This document shows, in pieces, positions 1-9,600 of a stretch of 35,257 nucleotides of DNA. How positions within the stretch are numbered: position 1 is the stretch's first letter; the number at the start of each line of letters is the position of its first letter. Source of the stretch: JADCGM01 sp943368345 (lineage in GTDB: Bacteria > Pseudomonadota > Alphaproteobacteria > Sphingomonadales > Sphingomonadaceae); NCBI GenBank assembly GCA_943368345.1, contig CALRKY020000029.1:1-35257 (forward strand). The letters run 5' to 3'. The translations under genes were made by a program, and so were the position numbers. The notes below the pieces were generated by a model that was not told the origin of the DNA, made no database searches, and saw nothing but the letters and a program-made list of their open reading frames with translations.

Positions 1-670
1 TCGTGTCATACGTGCCCGAGGTCTGCGTGACCGTCGCACCCTCACCACCAACAAAGCCCGTGATGCTGTAATTGCCGCTCACCAGCGACGCACCCGTCGT
101 CGCATTATACTGCTTCGTCGTCGTGCCAATCAGAGAAGCCGTCAGCGTCTTCGCCGTGATCGAGAAATTCGCACCCGTGAAGCCGGTGACATTATAGTTG
201 GCGTTGAGCGTCAGCGTGCCTTGCGTGATCGCATAGGGTCCGCCCAAAACACTCTCACCAGCTGCCCGCGTCAGTGCACCCGTCGCAACGCCCGCCGAGG
301 TGTCGACTCCACCGAGATTATTGACTGTGAAGGTCAGCGTCGGATCGGCTGCGCCATATACCTTCGACTGCCCGGCATTGACCGAGATCGTGGTATCGCG
401 TGCCGTGATGGTCAGGGCACCGGCATTCACCGTCTGGATCGTGTAATTGGACGATGCCGTCAGCCCGGCCCCGGTGGAGATCGCATAGGGGCTGCCCGCA
501 ACATTTTCGCCCGCTGCCCGGGTCAGGGCGTTGGTGATGTTGGTGCCCGTCGTTGAAGTGTTGGCGGTATAGGTAGTCCCCGCCCCGTTCAGGCCGGTGC
601 CGATGGTTTCGCTGTTGACCAGGCCCGCGACCGAGAAGGTGAACGCCGGGTCGGTGTTACCATAGGTTTT
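1..670 (-). repeat. MBG/YDG-type repeat block within the adhesin
   Basis: Translation shows at least three successive modules of about 75-80 residues. They begin at KTYGNTDPAFTFSV (near 660), KVYGAADPTLTFTV (near 370) and TTKQYNATTGASLV (near 120). Each is followed by a Gly-rich GE(N/S)V or GEGATV turn and a closing ITA strand. The K-x-Y-G-x-x-D-P-x-(L/F)-T-F signature is that of the MBG family, and TKxYNATTGA that of the YDG family. Such modules usually lie in the C-terminal half of these adhesins, so the end of the protein may not be far beyond the window edge. Confidence 0.75.
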
Positions 671-3600
671 TGCCTTGTTGTCGACGGTGATCGTCAGCGG
701 CGCCGGGGCAACCACGACGGATCCAACCCCAGCAAAGGCAAAGGCATAGCCAATCGGCGAGGTCATAGTGCCGAGCGTAGCGGTCACGCCATTATAGGTG
801 CCGACATTGGGGGTGATGCCGCCGCCGGTGGTGCCTGCCGACCCTTGGAACGCCTCGGCATTGCTGTCACCACCACGTACACCGGTGGGCATCCCTACGC
901 TCGCAGCAGGTGTCAGACCAGTATAGATCACATTGGTGATCGCATCGATCGTCACCGTCAGCGTTGGCTGATCGGCATAGACAAAGCGGTTGCCAGTCGC
1001 CGACACTGCATTCACCGCGCGCGTACCGAAATTGAACGGCGTGTTATAGAAATTGCCGCCGGTCACGCTGCCCTTGGTGGTGGCATCATATTCGGCGGCG
1101 TCACCGGCGTTGTTGGTGAACACCAGATACCGCGCGCTGCCGCTGCCCGGATTGATCGTTCCGCCAGTGCCAACGAAATTGGCGCTGGTGGCCAGGACAA
1201 TGGAATCGCCGCTCGATGCGCTCGACGTCAGCGTGGACCCGACCACCAGATTGCCGGTGTTGCCATTGTTGGCGGTGATCTTCGCCGTCGTCGCCACCGT
1301 TGTGGTGGTGACCGTCAGGCCAGCGGCCAGCGTATTGTTGAAGTCAATGGACCCGGTATTACCACCGACCGCGCCGACCTGGTTGTTCGCCGCCAGCGTA
1401 TAGGCTCCGCTGGCTCCGTCCAGCGTCAGGGTCGCGGCAGTCACGATTTGGGACTGGGTCACCGCACCCCCAGCCGTCAACGTCGCCGCCCCGGATCCAA
1501 CATCGATGCCATTGACACCGCTCGCCGTGCCGATGGCAAAGCCGTTCGTGTCGCGGAACGATGCAGTCTGGTTCGCAGTGCTCAGCGCGAGCGTCGCGAC
1601 GTTGTTCGAAGCATTGGTCAGCGTGATCGTGCCGCTACCGGTCGTGGAGGCGCGGAGGGTATCGGCCACAATCGCCGCGCTCTGCGTCAGGTTGCCGCCG
1701 CCGCGCAGACTGGCCGCGCCGGTTGTCGTCAGGCCTGCTGTGCCGACCGTGCCGACGTCAAACCCATCGGTATCCAGATAATCGACACTCGCGACATTGC
1801 CCGCCAGCGTCGTGATCGCATTGGCCGCATTCCCAAGCGTGTAACTGACCGCGCCTAGCAGCTCCAGACCCGCCGCCGTGATGGCCTGCGACTGCGTCAC
1901 CGCGCCACCAGCCTGCAGCGTCAGGTTACCCGAGCCGACGTTCGCGCCGTTGACACCACTCGCCGTGCCAATCGCAAAGCCGCTGCTATCCCGGAAGGAC
2001 GCATTCTGGTTGGCGGTCGACAGCGCCAGTGTCGCCACATTGTTCGACGCATTGGTCAGCGTGATCGTGCCGGTGCCGGTAGTCGAGGCCCGGAACGTAT
2101 CGGCGACAATCGCTGCACTCTGCGTTAGATTGCCATTGGTCCCGGCGCGCAGGCTCGCGGCACCCGAGGTCGTCAGACCTGCGGTATTGACCGTCCCAGC
2201 CGCAAAGCCGTCGGCATCCAGATAGTCAACGCTCGCCGCATTGCCCGCCAGCGTCGTGATCGCGTTGCCCGCGTTGGTCAGCGTATAGGCCGCGCCGCCA
2301 CCGAGCAGTTCCAGACCCGACGCCGTAATCGCCTGAGTCTGCGAGACGGCCCCGCCTCCGGTCAGTGTCGTATTCGCTGCACCGCTGTTGATTCCGCTGA
2401 CGGTATCAACCGTGCCAATCGCAAAGCTGTTGCTGTCGTTAAACGTGATCGCGTTGCCGCCAGACGCTGCCGCAATCGTCGTCACGTCATTGGCGTTGGT
2501 GCCCAGCGCCACCGCGCCATTCGCGCTGAGCCGGAGGCCATTGACGGTGATCGCACCTGCCCCGGTCTGCGAAATTCCAGCACCGGTGATCAGCGACAGG
2601 TTGGTTGCATTGCTCGGGCCAACCCCTGCGGCAGTGACCGAAATCGCGCCTGCTGCACCCGAGCCAACCCGCACCGTCGTCGCGGTAATCTGGTCAAGTT
2701 CGGCATCCGACAGCTCGAGCAGATTGCTGCCCGCATCGGTCGCGGAGCCAAGATCGATCAGGCGTGATGCCGTCACCGCAGCCAGCGTGACGATATTTGC
2801 GCCAACGTTGATCGCGGCGTTCAAGGCCATCCGGTCGGCATTGAGGTTCAGGTTGCCGCTGCCGGTGATCGCCTGACCAACCGTCAGCGTTGCATTCGCC
2901 GCCGTCGCGGTCAGCGTTGCGGCACCCGTTGTCAGCCCGGTGCTGTTCACCGTGCCAACCGTGAAGCTGTCGGCATCGACATAGGTCAGCGCACCGGTGG
3001 TGCCCGCCAATGTCATGATATTGTTGGTCGCACGGCCCAGCGTCACCGCGTTGCCGCCCAGCAGTTCAAGCCCAGATGCAATGATATCCTGCGACTGGGT
3101 CAGCGCCCCGCCGGCGTGCAGCGTCAGGTTGCCCGACCCGACATTCGCGCCAGTGACCCCGCTCGCGGTTCCAACATCGAAACCGTTGGTGTCGCGGAAC
3201 GATGCGTTCTGGTTGGCGGTGGACAGCGCCACCGTGGTCACATTGTTCGACGCATTGGTAAGTGTGATCGTGCCGGTGCCGGTGGTGGACGCCCGCAGCG
3301 TGTCGGCAACAACCGCCGCGCTCTGGGTCAGGTTGCCGTTGGTCCCAGCGCGGAGGCTCGTCGCACCGCTCGTGGTCAGGCCAGCCGTGTTGACCGTGCC
3401 AACCGCAAAACCATCGGTGTCGAGGTAATCAACACTCGCCGTGTTCCCCGCAATCGTCGCAATCGCGTTCGCGGCGTTGGTCAGCGTATAGGCCCCGCCC
3501 GCACTAAGCAGTTCAAGCCCGGCCGCCGTGATAGTCTGCGTCTGGGTGACGGCCGCACCGGAATTCAGCGTGGTGTTTCCGGCCCCGCTGTCGATGCCAT

Positions 3601-6600
3601 TCTGCCCGTCAACCGCGCCAATCGCAAAACCGGTATCATCCCGGAACGAGATCGCATTGCCACCGGACCGCGCGGTCACAGCCGTCACGGCGTTGGAATT
3701 GGTGCCCAGCGCCACGACGCCTTCGGCGTTGACCTTGAGGTTGCCAACGGTGATCGACCCGGCCCCGGTCTGCGAAACGCCGGCACCGGTGATCAGCGAC
3801 AGGTTGGTCGCGCTATTCGGTCCAACTGCAGCGGCAGTGACCGAAATCGCGCCCGCCGCCCCGCTGCCGACCCGCACCGTCGCCGCAGTAATCTGGTCTA
3901 GTTCTGCATCCGACAGTTCGAGCGTATTTGCCGCAGCATCGGTCGCCGAACCCAGATCAATCAGCCGCGCCGCCGTCACCGGGGCCAGCGTTACGATATT
4001 GGCACCGGCGTTAATCGTCGTGTTCAACGCCATCCGGTCGGCGTTGAGGGTCAGGTTGCCGCTGCTGGTGATCGCATTGGCGACCGTGATCGTCGCATTG
4101 GTCGCCGTCGCGGTCAGGGCACCGCCGCCCATCGACAGTCCGGCGGTGTTGACCGTGCCAACCGTGAAACTGTCCGCATCGACATAGGTCAGGCCCGCAG
4201 TGGTGCCTGCCAATGTCGCGATATTGTTGGTCGCCCGGCCCAGCGTGAAATCATTGCCGCCGAGCAATTCAAGTCCGGCTGCGGTGATATCCTGGCTCTG
4301 CGTCACCGCGCCACCGGCATTCAGCGTCAGATTGCCCGACCCGACGTTGGTGCCATTGACGCCGCTCGCCGTGCCGATGTCAAAGCCGTTGGTATCGCGG
4401 AAAGACGCCGTCTGGTTGGCGGTGGACAGCGCCAACGTCGCCACATTGTTCGACGTATTGGTCAGCGTGATCGTGCCGGTGCCGGTCGTCGACGCCCGGA
4501 ACGCGTTGGCAACGATAGCGGCGCTCTGGGTCAGGTTGCCCCCGGCTCGCAAACTTGCCGCACCCGTCGTCGTCAGGCCCGCCGTGTTGACCGCGCCTAC
4601 GGCCAGAGCATCGGTATCCAGATAGTCGATGCTCGCCGCGCTGCCTGCCAGCGTTGTGATCGCATTGCCTGCATTATCGAGCGTGTACGCGCCCGTCGCG
4701 CCCAGCAATTCCAGCCCCGCCGCCGTGATCGCACCGGTCTGCGTCACTGCACCGCCCGCCTCCAGCGTCAGGTTGCCTGCTCCGACATTGGTCGCAGCAA
4801 CCGCAAAGCCGTTGGTGTCGCGGAAGCTCGCCGTCTGGTTCGCCGTCGTCAGCGCCACCGTCGTCACGTTATTGGCGCTGTTGGCGAGCGTGATCGTACC
4901 GGCCCCGCTAGTCGCAACAGTCAGGGTCGCGGCGCTGATCGCCTGATTGGCAGCGCCGCCCTGGCTGACAACACCGCCCGCCGTGATCTGGGTATTGCCG
5001 CTAGTGGTGATGCCATTGGTTGCACCGGCAGTACCAATCGCGACACCGCTCGTGTCGGTGTAGGTCACTTCACCAGCCGTCGCCGCCAATGTTGTGACGT
5101 CATTATTGGCATCGGTCAGCGTGAACGCCCCGCCCGCGCCGGACAGTTCCAGATTGGCCGCAATGATCCGGACCGATTGCGACACGACATTGCCGCTGCC
5201 GGTGAACAGCGACAACGTCCCCGCGCCGAGGTCGGTTGTTGTCACCCCGTCAACGCTGGCAAGATTGAAGCCGCTGTTGTCGCGGAACTGGATCGCCGAT
5301 CCACCGGGCGACGAAATCGCCACATTGGTCACGGTGTTGCTGTTGGTCGCCAGATTGACATTGCCGGTGGCGGTGATGCGCAGGTTGGTGGCGTTGACCG
5401 CCCCCGCCCCGGTCTGGCCGATTGTAGACCCGGTGATCAGGCTGACCGTCGTCGCATTCGGAGTCGTCGCAGCACTCAGCGTGATCCCGCCAGCGGTCGC
5501 CGACCCGATACGGAGCGTCCCGGTGCCCGCCGTGATATTGCCGAGGTCGGTCGCATCCAGTCCCAGGGTGTCATTGGTGTCTGCCCCGCCCAGATCGATG
5601 GGTTTGCCATTGGTTGTCGAGGTCAGCGTCGCAATCCGCGCGGCCCCCGCCGTCACCGCAGCGGAGATCGTCATCTGATCGGCAGACAGGCTGATGTTGC
5701 CGGCATTGCTGCTGTTCAGCGTACCGCTGACTGTCAGGGCCGTGGTGCTCGGCGTCACCGCGCTGGCGGTCAGCGACAGGCCGGATGCGCCGGTCGTGGT
5801 AATGGCATTGGCGGTCAGGCTGTTGGCATCGGTGAAGGCCAGCGATGCCAGATTGCCAGACCCGGTGATGCTGGTGACATCATTGCCGGTATTGGTCAGG
5901 GTAAAGTCGCTGCTCGTGCCGGTCAGGGTCAGCGCGCCGCCGATCAGATTGCCGGTGCCGGACTGGGTGACCGCCGCACCCGCGACCAGCGACACCGCAC
6001 CGGTGCCAGTGTTGATGCCTGCAACACCGCTGACAGTATCGATCTGGAACCCGTTGGTATCGGTGAAACTGGCGCTCTGATTGGCGGTGGTCAGCGCCAG
6101 CGTGGTGACATTGTTCGCCGCATTGGACAGCGTGATTGTGCCGGTGCCGCTGGTCGACGCCCGCAGGCCGGAGGCGGAAATCAAATTGGCCTGCGTCAGG
6201 TTGCCGTTGGTCCCGGCGGTCAGGCTGGTGACGCCTGACGTGGTCAGGCCAGCCGTCACGACTGTTCCAACCGCAAACCCGTCGACATCGACATATGCGA
6301 CGCTCGCGGCGTTGCCCGCAATCGTTGCGATTGCATTGGCCGCATTGGTCAGCGTGTAATCGGCGCTGGCCCCGAGCAACTGCAGCCCGCCCGCCGTGAT
6401 CGCCTGCGACTGCGTCACCGCGCCACCAGCGTTAAGTGTCGTATTGGCTGTACCGGAATTGATCCCCGAAATCAGGAAAACCGTGCCGATATCAAAGCCA
6501 TTGGCATCGGTGTACTGGACGGCATTGTTACCGCCGCTGCTGATCGCCAGCGTCCCGACATTGTTGGCCGCTGCATTGAAGGTGATCGCGGTGCTCGAAG

Positions 6601-9600
6601 TCAGTCGCAACGCCAGCACGCCATCCTCGGCCCCGCCCACACCCGCGTTAACGCTGCGGTTGATCGATCCGGCTCCGGTCTGGCTGAGGATGCCGACACC
6701 GCTGGTAAAGAAAGACAACGAACCGGCATTGTTCGGCCCGACATTCGCAGCTGTCACGGTAATGTTGGAGGCACCGGTACCAGCAACGCGCACAAGAGAC
6801 GCCGTAATCCGGTCAAGCTCGGTATCCGAAAGCTCGAGCGCGTTGGCGGCATCGGTCGCGGAGCCAAGGTCGATCGCACGTGCTGTGGCTTGCGGGCTCA
6901 ACAAGACGTGCTGGCCAGCTGCCGAAATACTGTTGTTCAAGACCATCCGGTCGGCGCGCAGGGTAATGTCGCCGCTGGTAGTATTGGAAAGCGCGTCGGC
7001 CACGGTCAGCGTCCCTGCCGCCGCCGTTACGTTCAGGGCCGAACCGGTGGCAGTGGTCAGCCCAACCGTATTCTGCGTGCCAACCGCGAAGGCGTTAGCC
7101 TGCACATAGTTGACCGACCCGGTATTGCCCGCAATCCGCGCAACATTGTTGGCCGCGCCGGTATTGGTCAGCGTATATGTTGCGCCCGTTCCCAGCAGTT
7201 CAAGCCCGCCGGTCGTCGTGACAATACCGCCGGTTTGCGTAACGGTCCCGCCGGTCGAAGACAGCGTAACGTTCCGCGCCGTCGCCGCGATTGAACTGAT
7301 CGCAAAACCGCTGGCGTTGTTTTCCGAAACGCTGGTGTCGCCGACCGTGTTGCTGACCGTCAGACCGCTGAACGTGTTGCCGGAATGAGTCGCGACAATC
7401 GCGCCGCTGGTTGCATTGGTCAGCGACAGCGTCGTGGCGGTGATCGCTTGTGTCTGGGTTAGCCCGCCAACGGTAGACAAGGTCACTGCGGCGGCGGCCC
7501 CGGTGCTGCCCACACCCGATACACCGTCGACCGTGCCGATGATCAGCCCCAGCGTGCTGTCAGTCAGCGAAATCGTACCGCCATTGGTCGAGGCGGCCAC
7601 CGTGCCAATCACATTGCTGGTGCCCGTCACCGCAATATTGCCGCCGGTGGAGGTCAATCGCAGATTGGTCGCGCTGATCAGGTTGGAATTGGTGAAGTCT
7701 CCACCGACCACGAAACTGGCATTGGTCGCGGCCACACCGCTGCCCGATACCGCGAAAATCGCCAGGGCATTCGAATCGACATAGCTCACCGTTCCGGTGG
7801 TGATCGACGCTTGAAGGCGGACGAAATTATTAGCGGCGTTGGTCAGGGTGTTGGTGCTGTTGATGCCGTTCAACACCAACTCATACCCTGAAACCGGCGC
7901 GGTCTGGGTCAACGTTCCGCCGGAGCCAGTGGTCAGCGTGATGCGACCGTTTGCCGTACCGGTGCCGTCCGTGGAAATGCCGGTGATCGCCGTGATTGTC
8001 CCGACCGTATCAAACGACCCGATCGAAAAACTATTGGCTTCAACAAAGGTACCGCAACCCGAGCCGGCGATGCAGGTGCCTGGATTTGTTGACCCGGTGA
8101 TGGCCGCCCCAAAGGTCGACACATTGTTGAGCACATTGTTCAGTGTGAATATCTGGCCGGTGGTGGTACGGACACCCAGGCCCGAAGCAAGGATCGCCCC
8201 GGCCGCCGCAGCCGATTGCGTCAGCGGCCCACCGGTCTGAAGAACGACATTGCCCGCCGTCGCGGAAATGCCATTCTGACCATCAACCAATCCGACGACC
8301 AATCCATCGGTATCACGGTAAGCCAGCGTCCCCGTGCTGCCGCCCGTGCTCGCCAACGACAGGGTGGCAAAGGCATTGCTGGCACTGGTCAGCGATATCG
8401 TGCTCGACGCCCCTGTGACCGTCGCCCGCAGCCCCCGTGCCGCCGCAGTAATCGACCCGGTGCCACCTGCATCATCGATGTTGCCACTCGCATACAACGC
8501 AAAGGACGTGGCCACCGTGGACGAGATCGCGCCCGACACATTGATGTCGCCCGCACTCGGCGCGCCACCAGCCGTCAGAGCGCCGATCCGCATGATGCCA
8601 AGGCCGGTGAAGCTATCAAGCTCGGTGTCGGTAAGACCGAGGACAGAGGCTGAATCCGCCCCGCCAAGGTCAATTGTGCGCCCGGTTGTGAACGGCACGA
8701 AATTCACGACGCCAGCCGTCGTCAGAGACAGCGACCCTGTCGAGGTGAACTGATCACCCCGGAACACAAACGTCTGGGTTTGCGTGTTGCGGGCCAAAGC
8801 CGCCGAAAGGGTGATCAGGCCGGGGCTTCCCCCGGTGCTGTTCGCCAGAAAGCGGATAATCTGCCCGGCAGCGATTGCCGGCAATTCCGCCGACGAAATC
8901 TCCAGGTTGACACCACCAGCTCCTGCCGATCCAACATCAATGGTCCGACCGGGGGTAATCGTCTGATAGGTCGTTGTGCCGACAACAGCGGCACTCGGGG
9001 CCACCCCAAGTGCGATATTGTCCGCAGTGAATGTCAGGTTGTTTCCAGCACCACTGTTGGCAATGGTCCCGCCAGCTGTGGTGGTGATGTTTGTCGCGGT
9101 CAGGGCGATCGAACCCGACCCGGTGCTGATCGCCGCAGAACTGGTGATGGTGCCACCCGCCGAACTTCCGGTGATGGTGAGCGCGCCATTGGATGTGGTG
9201 ATCGCCCCGCTGTTGGTGATGCTACCGCCGGTGGCCAGCAACGAAACTGCCCCGCCACCAGAACCGATCGTGCTGGTCTTGGTAATGCTGCCGGTGCCGC
9301 CCGCCGTGACCGTGATGCTGGACCCGGCTGTCGAAGCCAGACCCGCAAGTGTCACGTCACCGCTGTTGGTCGTGTAGGTTTGGACGCCAGAACCCGATGA
9401 GACGGCGCCACCAATCACGATTGTTCCGGTACCGGAATTGTTGATGGTCACCGTACCGTTCGCCGTAGTGACCGCACCACTGCCGCGCGTGATATTGCCC
9501 GTTCCAGTGTTGGTCAGCGCCACGGTGCCGCCGATGGTCGTCAACGCCCCGGTGCCGTTCATGGTAATGCCGGTTGCCGCCGTGGCAGAGAAATTAAGGC

